Assembly: GCA_963731125.1 (NCBI GenBank) | Contig: CAVSVP010000024.1 | Span: 62,001-126,000 of the forward strand | Direction of reading: 5' to 3' | DNA: 64,000 nt | Origin: CAVSVP01 sp963731125 | Lineage (GTDB): Bacteria; Pseudomonadota; Gammaproteobacteria; Competibacterales; Competibacteraceae | Shown here: positions 18,580-27,612 of the stretch, in pieces | How the letters are laid out: every line of letters begins with the position of its first letter | Position numbering within the stretch: position 1 is the stretch's first letter | The notes under the pieces: model-generated | What the model saw: only the letters and a program-made list of their open reading frames with translations | Told to the model about the DNA's origin: nothing | Database searches by the model: none | Program-made: the position numbers and the translations under genes

Positions 18580-19770
18580 ATGATAAACATATACTCCCAG
18601 GACTCACCGGTCAAGCAGGTACTCGACCAGTTTTGCGAGCGCTACGACGACACTCGCGACGTGCACTTTGCCCTGGCGCCCGGCCGGGTGAACCTGCTGG
18701 GCGATCACACCGATTACAACGACGGTTTTGTCCTGCCTATGACCGTCGATAGCGCTGTTTACTGGGCGCTGCGGCGGCGTGATGACAGCGGGGTTCGATT
18801 GTACTCCGGCAACTTCGGAGAAGAGATCAGCTATTCTCTGAACGAGCCTCCAACCGTTGCTTCCTCGGACTGGTCAAGCTACGTGACCGGCGTGATTGAG
18901 GAACTGCGGCGGCGTGGTTTGGTGACTACCGGTTTTGAAGGCGTGGTCTATGGCACTGTTCCCCTCGGTGGAGGACTTAGTTCGTCGGCGGCGCTGGAAG
19001 TGGCGACGGTGGTGGCGCTGCAGACTCTGCTAGGCTTTGCATTGGAGGCCGTCGCGGCAGTGCAACTCTGTCAGCAGGTGGAGCATCAGTATGTTGGGGT
19101 CCAGTGCGGCATCATGGATCAGTTCGCCTCGCGGCTCGGGCGCGCCAACCATGCCCTGTTTCTTGACTGCCGAACTCTCGATTACGAGGACATTCCCCTG
19201 GCTCTCGGCGATACCTGCGTGGTGATCGTCAATACCGGTCTGAAAAGGGCGCTGGCCGGCTCAAAATATAATGAGCGCCGGGCCGAATGTCAGCAGGGCG
19301 TAGACTTCTTTAGACAATTTACTGGTTCCATCACGGCCTTAAGGGACATACCCCTTGAGCTGTTCAAAAGGCGCCAGCACGAACTGCCGGATAATGTGCG
19401 CAAGCGCTGTCAACATGTGCTTATGGAAAACCAACGCGTACTGGACGCAACCGGTCTTCTTCGACAAGGTCAGCTCGCGGCCTTTGGCCGACTGATGAAC
19501 GAATCCCATACCAGCCTGCGGGATTGCTACGAGGTCAGTTGTCCCGAACTGGATGCGCTGGTGGAGATCAGCCAGGGAACGGACGGTGTCCTGGGCGCCC
19601 GGATGACCGGTGCCGGCTTTGGCGGCTGTACGGTGCATGTGGTTAAGAAGAGCGCCGTCAGCCATTTACAGGAACGCCTCCAACGCCTGTATGCACCGCG
19701 TTTTAACCTGCAACCGGCCAGTTACGTGCTGGACCATAACCTGGAGGCGGGGCCGCTGTCGGCTGCCTGA
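18580..19770 (+). CDS. galK: Galactokinase
   Basis: This 396-aa GHMP-family kinase phosphorylates galactose at C1. The galactokinase signature GRVNLLGDHTDYNDGF lies at 35-50, the ATP loop LGGGLSSSAA at 129-138, the catalytic Asp180 is in CGIMDQF, and the C-terminal motif is GARMTGAGFGGC. It completes the Leloir set galE-galT-galK. The 49-bp gap before it holds a small hairpin (TCTCCT ... AGGAGA, 18545-18559) followed by GAGGGG as ribosome site. An IS701 copy sits 55 bp downstream and cuts the cluster from the transporter genes. Confidence 0.94.
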   Translation: MINIYSQDSPVKQVLDQFCERYDDTRDVHFALAPGRVNLLGDHTDYNDGFVLPMTVDSAVYWALRRRDDSGVRLYSGNFGEEISYSLNEPPTVASSDWSSYVTGVIEELRRRGLVTTGFEGVVYGTVPLGGGLSSSAALEVATVVALQTLLGFALEAVAAVQLCQQVEHQYVGVQCGIMDQFASRLGRANHALFLDCRTLDYEDIPLALGDTCVVIVNTGLKRALAGSKYNERRAECQQGVDFFRQFTGSITALRDIPLELFKRRQHELPDNVRKRCQHVLMENQRVLDATGLLRQGQLAAFGRLMNESHTSLRDCYEVSCPELDALVEISQGTDGVLGARMTGAGFGGCTVHVVKKSAVSHLQERLQRLYAPRFNLQPASYVLDHNLEAGPLSAA

Positions 19771-19824
19771 CAGCCTAACAGCTTTATCAATCACCACACA
19801 GGAGGAAAAATTATAACTGCCTAT

Positions 19825-21375
19825 CTTGACAATGTCACATTAGCCTCACGTGGGGCCGGTGTGGACTCTATTTTTAAGTCGTTGTTTTTTAAGCCGACTC
19901 TTGCGTGATCGGGTGCGATTAAGCAAATGCTCAATCACTCGTTCCGTAGCTTGTTCTTCGGTCAAGCGTTTCAGAGGCATAACCGCGCGCAGTAACTCCC
20001 GAACATTGGCCACCGACAGAGCCGGTAAGACATCCGTTTCCAGTTCTTCGAGCAACGCCGGGTCACGAGAATGAGTCTGCGCCCAGTCGAGTTGGGTTTG
20101 CGCGATGAACCAGGAGGCGAGTACCGTCAAAGCGAGATGATGATCCCAGGCACGGTACTTCTGCGCCGGCCACTCATCCCAGCCCAGCTCGGACTTGGCA
20201 TCCTGGTTGGCCCGTTCGATGACGTAGCGCTGGCACTTCCACCAGGCCAGTTGTTCCAATGAAGTGTCCGCTGAGGCGTTACCCAGGGCATAGCGGTAGC
20301 GGTCGGTGGCCTCTTCGCGCATCACCAGCCAGTCTTCCACGGCTTGACCGTCATGGACGGTCCAGACGCGGCGCGCAGCGAAGCGTTCGCACAGCTCACC
20401 CCGTTCGGTCGCCCGGACTCGAAGACGCTGCCAGGCCAGCGTCTCCCGCAAGCTGTCCACGCGGACCGTTTCCCCGGCCAGCACCTGCACCTGCGTCGGC
20501 TTTTTTCCTCGCTGACCCCGGCGCGGGGGAATGCCGAGCGTCGGTTTTTCCAGGTACACGGCCGTGTCGGCCGGGATTTCCGCCATATACCGCCGCTGAG
20601 CCTTTCGCACCTGGGCCCGTAGCCAACCACTCCGTCCGTACAGGCTATCGAAACCGACGATCTCAAACGGGAGACCACCCGCCATGACCTCTTGAATCCC
20701 CTCCCAGGCCAGTTCAACCTTGGTTTTGAACTTCACCGAATCAGGCATGCCCTGTTGCTTGCGCCGCTTTTGGTAGCCGGCCTCGAACCAGGCCTCGGGT
20801 AGAAACAGTTTGCCCAGAATCCAGGTCCAAAACCCAGACGCCACCGTGAGATTCACGTAGCTCAACAACACGCCCACTTGGCTGGTTTCTACCTTGCCCA
20901 GCCGACCCTTATATGGCTTGGCCGCCCCGGCACTGGCATCGCCGGCGTTCTCGTCGGCACTTTCGTCGACCAGAACCACGGCGCCCCTCGTCAGTTCCGG
21001 AACCGCTTTCACTTCCGCTTGGACCTGGCGGTAGACCGTCTCAGCCGACCCCGGCGAGTGACTCATGAAGTGTTGGAGGTTTTGCTCTTCAACACCCGCC
21101 TCTCGCGCGATTCCGCTATAGTGTCGATTCCCCTCCATACGCAGCAGTCCGCTCAGATAATGCCGCGCATAGACGCTGCCGTCTCGGGTTTGGGTCTTGA
21201 AACAGCTCCGGTAGCGCGCCCAAAACTCAGGCAGCCGCTGCCCCAGCGTTTGAATCGCCTCCGGCACCAGTCCCCACCGACACCCCAGCTCTTTTTTGTC
21301 ATCACCATCACTTTTCTACGAAAAATCATTATGATACAAACTCATCGATCATTTGGGAAATGTGACATTGTCAAG
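19825..21375 (-). mobile_element. IS701-family insertion sequence, copy B
   Basis: This 1551-bp element has the same 17-bp terminal repeats as copy A and a perfect 4-bp target duplication CTAT (19821-19824 and 21376-21379). It lies between galK and the symporter gene. The pre-insertion sequence has an AGGAGG-type site (19800-19805) with no start codon behind it. Confidence 0.93.
19846..21267 (-). CDS. IS701-family transposase (copy B)
   Basis: This 473-aa intact transposase is identical to copy A except Val for Leu in the DSVKF segment (codon at about 20736). It has the same DDE landmarks: VDESADENAG, FDSLYGRSG and ERANQDAKSELG. The start is GTG 21267. It is antisense to the galactose genes, so its own transcription would not feed the symporter. 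Confidence 0.9.
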   Translation of the reverse strand: MPEAIQTLGQRLPEFWARYRSCFKTQTRDGSVYARHYLSGLLRMEGNRHYSGIAREAGVEEQNLQHFMSHSPGSAETVYRQVQAEVKAVPELTRGAVVLVDESADENAGDASAGAAKPYKGRLGKVETSQVGVLLSYVNLTVASGFWTWILGKLFLPEAWFEAGYQKRRKQQGMPDSVKFKTKVELAWEGIQEVMAGGLPFEIVGFDSLYGRSGWLRAQVRKAQRRYMAEIPADTAVYLEKPTLGIPPRRGQRGKKPTQVQVLAGETVRVDSLRETLAWQRLRVRATERGELCERFAARRVWTVHDGQAVEDWLVMREEATDRYRYALGNASADTSLEQLAWWKCQRYVIERANQDAKSELGWDEWPAQKYRAWDHHLALTVLASWFIAQTQLDWAQTHSRDPALLEELETDVLPALSVANVRELLRAVMPLKRLTEEQATERVIEHLLNRTRSRKSRLKKQRLKNRVHTGPT

Positions 21376-21395
21376 CTATAATTGCCAACTATAAC
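21368..21395 (+). promoter_or_regulatory. Possible hybrid promoter formed by the IS701 end
   Basis: TTGTCA (21368-21373) lies in the right terminal repeat of copy B. After 16 nt, TATAAC (21390-21395) lies in the native flank. Each matches five of six consensus bases. It points toward the symporter gene 89 bp downstream, so the insertion may have rewired expression of the transporter. Confidence 0.4.
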
Positions 21396-21483
21396 TATCC
21401 ATCGTGCAGAAAGAAAAAGCTAAGCATGGACTGATTGGCTATAAAAGCACTAACCACAGCAACTGACTGACGGGAGGAGAACC

Positions 21484-23061
21484 ATGAGTGAAGTGGCTGC
21501 CAGTATTTCTGGCATTGATATTACCGTCATTGTGTTATATTTTTTGGTTGTCTTGGCTATCGGTATTTACGTCTCCCGAGTCACCGAAACCGGTGATGAT
21601 CTCTTTTTAGCAGGACGCAGCCTGAACTGGGGGGTGATCGGTTTTTCGCTGTTCGCCTCCAATATCTCCAGTACAACCTTGATCGGTCTGGCGGGGGCCG
21701 CCTATGGCAGCGGCATTGCGGTGTCCACCTACGAGTGGATGTCCGGCGTTCCTCTGATCATCCTGGCGTTTGTCTTTATACCCCTTTACCTGCGTGCACG
21801 TATCACCACGATTCCGGAATTTCTGGAGAAGCGTTTTGACCGCCGTTCCCGGCTCTATTTTTCGGCGATCACCATTGTGATGAGTATCGTAGTGGATACC
21901 GCCGGCGGGCTTTATGCCGGCTCTGTGGTGTTAAAAACGTTTTTCCCGAACCTGGTGGTCTGGCAGACTTGTGTGGGACTGGGTGTCTTTGCCGGCCTCT
22001 ATACCGCCGCCGGCGGGCTCAAGGCAGTGGTTTATACGGACGTCATCCAGGCCGTCGTCCTAATTCTGGGAACGTGCTTATTGACCTGGATCGTATTTGC
22101 CGATCTGGATTTTTCCTGGGAACGTGTCACCTCGATAGTTCCCGAGGGCCATCTGTCACTCGTTCGTCCTTTGGACGACCCGCAACTACCCTGGCTGGGC
22201 ATTATTATGGGCGTTACCATGCTCGGTTTCTGGTATTGGGTTACCAATCAATACATTGTGCAGCGGGTGCTGGGTGCTAAAAGCGTGTCTCATGCCCAGT
22301 GGGGCGCCGTGCTCGCCGGTTTATTGAAAATCATCCCACTGTTTACCATGGTGCTGCCCGGCGCCATGGCGATTGCGCTGTTTCCAGATTTACCCAATGC
22401 CGATATGGTCTTTCCTACCCTGGTTACCCAGCTATTGCCGGTGGGCATTACTGGTGTGGTATTGGCAGGCCTGATCGCTGCCATTATGTCCAGCGTCGAC
22501 TCGACGCTCAACTCCGCCTCCACGCTGATCGTGCACGATTTTGTCGAGCCTTATCATCCCAATTTCACACCCAAAAAGGTCGGCTTCTACGGGCGCTTAA
22601 CCACGATTATCTTAATGATTATCGCTATCGCCTGGGCGCCCCAGATCGCCAATTTTGGCGGTCTGTGGTCCTACATACAGCAGGCGTTTTCCATCTTGGT
22701 GCCGCCCATCGCCGCCATTTTTTTGGTGGGTGTATTCTGGAGGCGCGGCAACGGTCAAGGTGCCTTTTTAAGCCTGATTATCGGCCATGTCGTCGGATTG
22801 CTGCTGTTTATGCTGGTGCAAATGGGTTATTGGCCCATCCATTTCACCATCAATGTCGGCATTATGACCATCTTTAGCGCGCTGGTGTTTGTCGTGGTCA
22901 GCTTGCGAACCGCCCCGCCACCGGCTGAAAAAATTGAGTTAACCACCTGGAAACCGGCCATCTCGGTACCTGAGACGCCAATGCCATGGTACAAGGATTA
23001 CCGTTATCAGTCGGTGGGCGTAGGCATCGCTATGCTCGCCGTCCTGATTGGCTTTTGGTAA
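21484..23061 (+). CDS. Sodium/sugar (SGLT-type) symporter, SSS family
   Basis: This 525-aa integral membrane protein has about 14 hydrophobic helices. SSS-family hallmarks include LAGRSLNWGVIGFSLFASNIS near residues 42-62 and the Na+-site helix AGLIAAIMSSVDSTLNSAS (about 330-348). It resembles vSGLT-type galactose transporters that use the Na+ gradient. GGGAGGAGA lies a few nt before ATG 21484. The position next to the gal genes suggests galactose or alpha-galactoside uptake. It is separated from galK only by the IS701 copy. Confidence 0.88.
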   Translation: MSEVAASISGIDITVIVLYFLVVLAIGIYVSRVTETGDDLFLAGRSLNWGVIGFSLFASNISSTTLIGLAGAAYGSGIAVSTYEWMSGVPLIILAFVFIPLYLRARITTIPEFLEKRFDRRSRLYFSAITIVMSIVVDTAGGLYAGSVVLKTFFPNLVVWQTCVGLGVFAGLYTAAGGLKAVVYTDVIQAVVLILGTCLLTWIVFADLDFSWERVTSIVPEGHLSLVRPLDDPQLPWLGIIMGVTMLGFWYWVTNQYIVQRVLGAKSVSHAQWGAVLAGLLKIIPLFTMVLPGAMAIALFPDLPNADMVFPTLVTQLLPVGITGVVLAGLIAAIMSSVDSTLNSASTLIVHDFVEPYHPNFTPKKVGFYGRLTTIILMIIAIAWAPQIANFGGLWSYIQQAFSILVPPIAAIFLVGVFWRRGNGQGAFLSLIIGHVVGLLLFMLVQMGYWPIHFTINVGIMTIFSALVFVVVSLRTAPPPAEKIELTTWKPAISVPETPMPWYKDYRYQSVGVGIAMLAVLIGFW

Positions 23062-23070
23062 GCGAGGCCA

Positions 23071-23101
23071 CGGCGGGCTGCCTGGCCTGGGCAGCCCGCC
23101 G
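23071..23101 (+). terminator. Strong intercistronic hairpin after the symporter gene
   Basis: CGGCGGGCTGCC (23071-23082) and GGCAGCCCGCCG (23090-23101) form a 12-bp perfect stem with a 7-nt loop, 10 bp after the symporter stop. No T-tract follows, so it may stabilise or partly attenuate the transcript rather than end it. Confidence 0.5.
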
Positions 23102-23149
23102 ATGTAGGCTGCCGTCAAAATAGATCGCAAAGTACAGGTGGAGTAGATG

Positions 23150-24535
23150 ATGAAAGCGACCAACGAGAAACATGCTGGACTCCCGATCCATGGGGTAGAT
23201 GTGAACCGCCGGGAGTTTCTGAAATTGAGTGGAGCCGGTCTTGCCGGCGTTGCATTATTGGGTAGCTCGGCCATTCTCAAGGCCCAGCAACCGGTAGAGC
23301 TGGTCTTTGCCTTCGGGCCGGATGAAACGGGTACACTGCAAAAGCTGCTCGATGCTTTTAACCAGCAATACCAGGGCCGTATCCAGGTCCAGTGGCGGGA
23401 AATGGCGCGTGAGGCCGACGCGTACTTTCAGCAGTTGCGGTCAGATTTTGTTGCTGAAGCCGCCGATATTGATGTATTCGGAGGCGACAATATCTGGACT
23501 GTTGAGTTAGCTTACAACGGCTGGATCCAAGACCTCTCCGGCCGTTTTTATGATGCTTATGAGGCGGGGAACTTTGTTGGTGCGGCACTAAACTCGGCTG
23601 TCTATCATATGCAGCTTTGGGGAGTACCCTGGTATACCGATGCGGGAATGCTCTTCTACCGTAAGGATCTGTTGGCAGCGAGCGGGTTCGCAGAGCCGCC
23701 AAGAACCTGGGATGAGCTCAAGCAGATGGCCAAAAAGGTTCAGCAGGATGCCGGCACTCGCTATGGCGTGGTTTTCCAGGGGGGAGATTACGAAGGGGGG
23801 GTTGTTAATGCGCTGGAGTTTATCTGGGGTGCCCGTGGCCGACTGATGATCGCAAATTTGACTTTTGTGCCATCGTTTGGCGTCACACCGGCGGATGTAA
23901 TCGATCCCAATGTGATTACCGTCGACAGCCCGGAGGCCGCTCAGGGACTCAATGTGGCCCGCAGCTTGATTGCGGAAGGTGTTGCGCCGGAGGCGGTCAC
24001 CACGTTTCGCGAATTGGAGGCGACCCAGACATTTCTGGCCGGCGATGCCGTCTTTATGCGTAATTGGCCCTATGTCTACGGTAGCTTGACGGACCCCGAG
24101 CAGTCCGCGATCACAGCGGATCAGGTGGGGGTAGCGCCGATTCCGGTTTCCACATCGCCCCGTTCTTACAGCTGTCTGGGCGGCTGGAATCTGATGATCA
24201 ATGCCTCCTCCCGAAAACAGGATGCCGCCTGGGAGTTTATCCGCTTTGCCACAGATCCCGCCCAGCAGAAGATGCGGGCGCTGGAGGGTGGATTCCTGCC
24301 AACCCTAAACAGCCTTTATGACGATCCGGAAATCCAACAGGCAATGCCAGTGGTGGTGCTTGGCAGGGAGGCGCTGACTAACGTCCGGGCGCGCCCGTCT
24401 TCTCCTTTCTATTCGCAGATGTCGCCACGGATTTCCGGGGTTTTTAACCGGGTGCTCAGGGGTGAGCTCACGGGAGAAGAGGCGGTGCAGAAACTGGCCG
24501 GGGAATTGCGGACGATTCTGCGTAAGAACCGCTAA
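23150..24535 (+). CDS. Extracellular sugar-binding protein of an ABC transporter, Tat-exported
   Basis: This 461-aa family 1 solute-binding protein begins with a twin-arginine signal: Arg20-Arg21 in VNRREFLKLSG, a hydrophobic stretch to residue 44, then a probable cleavage near ILKAQ. The mature part has the periplasmic binding fold (FAFGPDETGTLQKLLDAFN ... WGVPWYTDAGMLFYRKDLL ... GGWNLMINASSRKQDAAWEF). It should bind a sugar in the periplasm. No ABC permease or ATPase gene lies beside it in this window. ATG 23150 is preferred to 23147 for spacing to GGAG. Confidence 0.85.
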   Translation: MKATNEKHAGLPIHGVDVNRREFLKLSGAGLAGVALLGSSAILKAQQPVELVFAFGPDETGTLQKLLDAFNQQYQGRIQVQWREMAREADAYFQQLRSDFVAEAADIDVFGGDNIWTVELAYNGWIQDLSGRFYDAYEAGNFVGAALNSAVYHMQLWGVPWYTDAGMLFYRKDLLAASGFAEPPRTWDELKQMAKKVQQDAGTRYGVVFQGGDYEGGVVNALEFIWGARGRLMIANLTFVPSFGVTPADVIDPNVITVDSPEAAQGLNVARSLIAEGVAPEAVTTFRELEATQTFLAGDAVFMRNWPYVYGSLTDPEQSAITADQVGVAPIPVSTSPRSYSCLGGWNLMINASSRKQDAAWEFIRFATDPAQQKMRALEGGFLPTLNSLYDDPEIQQAMPVVVLGREALTNVRARPSSPFYSQMSPRISGVFNRVLRGELTGEEAVQKLAGELRTILRKNR

Positions 24536-24557
24536 GGCATGGATTTTTATGCTTTTG

Positions 24558-24628
24558 CATACCGTTGTCGGGAGTTAAGTCATACCTAAATAGGGGTTGC
24601 AGGGATTAATACTACTGACAACGGTATG
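24558..24628. repeat. 12-bp inverted repeat downstream of the sugar-binding protein gene
   Basis: CATACCGTTGTC (24558-24569) and GACAACGGTATG (24617-24628) are perfect reverse complements separated by 47 bp. It may act as a transcript-end structure or be the trace of a small inserted element; no gene lies between the arms. Confidence 0.45.
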
Positions 24629-24865
24629 ATATAGATCCACCTCACTTCCTGAGTAACCTTCATCGCGTCACAATGGAACTGCTAATGGCCATGAAGGGGA
24701 AGTGAGGTAGCTTCTCAATAAATCGGGGCAAAAAGAAAATGTAAAACTTGTAGTTTTAAATTTTTCAAAGGGTTACGTGGCTAATCTAACCTGGCTGCCC
24801 CGGGTTATTGAAAAGTTACGAAGTGAGGAGGGTTGCAAAGGTTTTCACGCTACGAAGTCAGTTTT

Positions 24866-25270
24866 ATGAAAGCGGTGAAAAAACGATTGCTGCATGCACT
24901 GGGTTATGCTTGGGCCTTGCCAACTACGTGTCTTGGCCTGATCTTTGTGCTGATTGCCTGGCTTGATCGGGGTCACGTCACCCTGGTGCAAGGTGTTGTG
25001 GAAGTCCATAGCCCGCTGCTTACCCGCCTCCTTGACCGTGGCCTGCCCTGGGTGAGAGGCATAGCCGCCCTAACGCTTGGTCATGTGATCCTGGGTCGCG
25101 ATGGCGATTGCCTCAACCGTAGTCGCCCCCATGAACATGTCCACGTCAGGCAATGTGAGTATTGGGGACCTTTTTTTATTCCGGCTTACCTGTCGGCGAG
25201 CATTGTGGCTTATCTAAAAGGTCGCGATCCTTATCGGGATAATTGGTTTGAACGGCAGGCCTATAAGTAG
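24866..25270 (+). CDS. Conserved small membrane protein with HEHVH motif
   Basis: This protein of about 134 aa has a hydrophobic segment near residues 10-32 and a second near 102-115. The central motif is PHEHVHVRQCEYWGP (88-102): His89-Glu90-x-x-His93 matches the zincin HExxH pattern, and Glu98 follows. The tail GRDPYRDNWFERQAY is typical of this uncharacterised family, which I recognise from many bacteria without a known role. Whether it binds a metal or cleaves peptides is untested. An upstream in-frame TTG (24833) is possible, but GGAGG abuts it too closely. Confidence 0.65.
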   Translation: MKAVKKRLLHALGYAWALPTTCLGLIFVLIAWLDRGHVTLVQGVVEVHSPLLTRLLDRGLPWVRGIAALTLGHVILGRDGDCLNRSRPHEHVHVRQCEYWGPFFIPAYLSASIVAYLKGRDPYRDNWFERQAYK

Positions 25271-25278
25271 TCGGCCAT

Positions 25279-26363
25279 AAGTATTTTAACAAAAGTAAAA
25301 ATGAGGTAACCTTATTCTATTCTAGAGCCCCATTTGTGATAGGCGACTTATGCTATTGGTAACCCCCCTGAGCGAGCCCGAGAAGGTGACGCTACACGAG
25401 ATGCACCAACACCACCCGTTTCATTGGACACGGATGCGCGCCCATGCGATTTTGCTGAGTGCGTCGGGTTATCGGGTTCAAGCGATCGCGGCGATCTATG
25501 GGGTGTGTCGGCAGACGGTTTCCAGTTGGCTGAAAGCGTGGGCGCGTCAGGGGTTAGTGGGGTTACTGGATCAAGCGCGCAGTGGTCGGCCGCGCAAACT
25601 CAGCGCCGCGGAAGAAGCGCCGGTGCTGGCGTGGCTCGAAGCGGAGCCACGCTCCATCAAGCGGGTGCTGGCGGCGTTAGAGAAGCGCGGCGGGCAGCAG
25701 GTCAGTATGACGACGATTAAACGGTTGTGCAGACGGGCCGGGCGGGTGTGGAAGCGGGTGCGACAATCGCTTAAAGACAAGCGCGATCCCCAGGCATTTG
25801 CCGCTTCGGTGGAACGGCTTGCCGAGTTGATTGAGCGCGAGGCGAGCGGGGCGATTGAGCGGTATTATTTTGATGAGTCCGGCTTTACCCTCGTCCCGGC
25901 GATGGCTTACGCGTGGCAACCCCGCGGCGAGACGATCGAGTTACCCGCGTCCCACAGCCAGCGGCTCCATGTGCTCGGGTTTATGGATCGGACGAGTGAA
26001 GTTCAGTCCTATGTCTTTGAGGGCACCATCGATACCGCGGTCGTGATCGCCTGCTTTGATGCGTTTGCCAAGACCCGAGAAAAACCCACCGTCGTGGTAC
26101 TCGATAATGCCTCGCTCCATACCAGCGAAGCGGTTGCGGCAAACCGGGAACGCTGGCACGCTACCGGTCTGCAGCTAGAATTCCTCGCCCCGTATTCACC
26201 GGAATTAAATTTGATCGAAATCTTGTGGCGCAAGATCAAATATGAATGGTTGCCCTTCTCGGCCTACGAATCCTTTTCCAGTCTCAGAGAAGAGCTCTTT
26301 AAGATCCTGAGAAACATCGGCACTGAATCCAAGATCGCATTCTCATAAAATGTTAAAATACTT
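25279..26363 (+). mobile_element. IS630-family insertion sequence
   Basis: The element is about 1.09 kb with 13-bp perfect terminal inverted repeats (AAGTATTTTAACA, 25279-25291; its complement 26351-26363) around an intact transposase gene. I do not see the TA target duplication usual for this family, so the flanks may have changed. Confidence 0.75.
25350..26348 (+). CDS. IS630-family transposase
   Basis: This 332-aa transposase has an N-terminal helix-turn-helix region (RVQAIAAIYGVCRQTVSSWLK, about 42-62) and a Tc1/mariner-like DDE domain: Asp in YYFDESGF (about 172), Asp in VVVLDNASLHTS (about 251) and Glu in YSPELNLIEILWRKIK (about 288). The frame is complete, so it may be active. It lies between the HEHVH gene and the DUF2157 gene and disrupts neither. 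Confidence 0.9.
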   Translation: MLLVTPLSEPEKVTLHEMHQHHPFHWTRMRAHAILLSASGYRVQAIAAIYGVCRQTVSSWLKAWARQGLVGLLDQARSGRPRKLSAAEEAPVLAWLEAEPRSIKRVLAALEKRGGQQVSMTTIKRLCRRAGRVWKRVRQSLKDKRDPQAFAASVERLAELIEREASGAIERYYFDESGFTLVPAMAYAWQPRGETIELPASHSQRLHVLGFMDRTSEVQSYVFEGTIDTAVVIACFDAFAKTREKPTVVVLDNASLHTSEAVAANRERWHATGLQLEFLAPYSPELNLIEILWRKIKYEWLPFSAYESFSSLREELFKILRNIGTESKIAFS

Positions 26364-26430
26364 GTGATTGATTACTTACCAGACATTCATAAGGTGTAAT
26401 GGAAAACGCAGTTTTGGAAGTGGTTGAGCC

Positions 26431-27612
26431 ATGGCAAAGATAAATGCTTATGAAGCCCTGGCGCTGTGGCAGCAGGCTGGATTGTTGGACGAGGCAAAAG
26501 CCAAGGAGCTGACGCGTTATTTGGAGGAACAGGCGCCGGCGCGGGGCAGCAGCCGAGCCTTGCAGATTTTCGCCGGGTTTGGAGCGGTGCTGGTGGGATT
26601 AGGCCTGATTCTGTTCGTCGCCAGTCACTGGCCGGGCATGAGCCCAAGTGTTCGCATTGTTACCCTATTTGGCGCTTATGGTCTCGTCGTAGCGATGGCG
26701 GTGATGACGGAACTCAAGCGGTACCCACGGGTAGCGGCGGCCCTGTGGCTGCTGGTTTCCCTGACTCTGGGGGTTAATATCGTTCTGATCGGGCAGTTGT
26801 TCAATCTCTCGCTGACCTTTTGGGAAGCACCACTGTTGTGGATGATTGGCGTTCTGGTTATGGCTTATGCGGTGCGTTCGCGGCTCAATGCTTGGCTGGC
26901 GGTGCCTTTGGGGTTGCTGGCCTTGGGCTGGGCAGGTGGCGGCAGCGGGTGGTTCAGCGATGATCAGTTTGAATTTTTGATTAGCCCGGCAGGGATCAAA
27001 GCATTATTACCGTTGTTGGGTCTGGCGTTGCTGAGTCTCGGGCTGCTGGTGCAGCGTAGCGCGGGCTGGCGCTTTGCGAGCGGCACCTGGATCATGTGGG
27101 GTGCCTTGCTGATGGCGGTGCCCCTGGTGCTGGCGACAGTCAGTGTCGAGGCGCTCGATTGGTTGTTTCGGATAACTCCGAGACTCAAGCATTGGCTGAG
27201 CATGGCGGTCTCAGCGGGTCTGGTGGCGGCGGCGCTGCGCTTTGGTGGGCTGAATGACGCAAAGCATAAGGCCCTGCTGGCAGGGCTGGGGGTGCTACTG
27301 TTGGCACTGCCGCTGCTGGGCGCCACGGGGATTGAGCTCAAAAATCACAAGGTTTTGTTCTTGCTCTATCCCCTGACCCTATTCGTGATTGCGCTGGTCA
27401 CAGTCTGGTTGGGCGCTCAGGCTCAGCGGGCAGGACTTATTAATATTGGCATGGGTGCGGCGGCCGTTATTATCCTTATTCAGTATTTTTCCTGGTCTTT
27501 CCGCTTGCTTGACCGCTCGCTGGCTTTCCTGATGGGTGGAGTTTTGCTGATTGTCCTGGCGCTCTGGAGCGAACACAAGCGGCGCGACCTCATCAAGGAG
27601 TTTGCCCCTTGA
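26431..27612 (+). CDS. DUF2157 domain membrane protein
   Basis: This 393-aa protein has a short soluble N-terminus (residues 1-42, the DUF2157 start with AYEALALWQQAGLLDEAKA) followed by about ten or eleven hydrophobic helices. The sequence LQIFAGFGAVLVGLGLILFVASHWPGM is characteristic of DUF2157. The function is unknown. Its stop overlaps the TTG start of the next gene (TTGA, 27609-27612), so the pair is translationally coupled. DUF2157 and GDYXXLXY proteins commonly occur together, which suggests one membrane complex. Confidence 0.8.
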   Translation: MAKINAYEALALWQQAGLLDEAKAKELTRYLEEQAPARGSSRALQIFAGFGAVLVGLGLILFVASHWPGMSPSVRIVTLFGAYGLVVAMAVMTELKRYPRVAAALWLLVSLTLGVNIVLIGQLFNLSLTFWEAPLLWMIGVLVMAYAVRSRLNAWLAVPLGLLALGWAGGGSGWFSDDQFEFLISPAGIKALLPLLGLALLSLGLLVQRSAGWRFASGTWIMWGALLMAVPLVLATVSVEALDWLFRITPRLKHWLSMAVSAGLVAAALRFGGLNDAKHKALLAGLGVLLLALPLLGATGIELKNHKVLFLLYPLTLFVIALVTVWLGAQAQRAGLINIGMGAAAVIILIQYFSWSFRLLDRSLAFLMGGVLLIVLALWSEHKRRDLIKEFAP

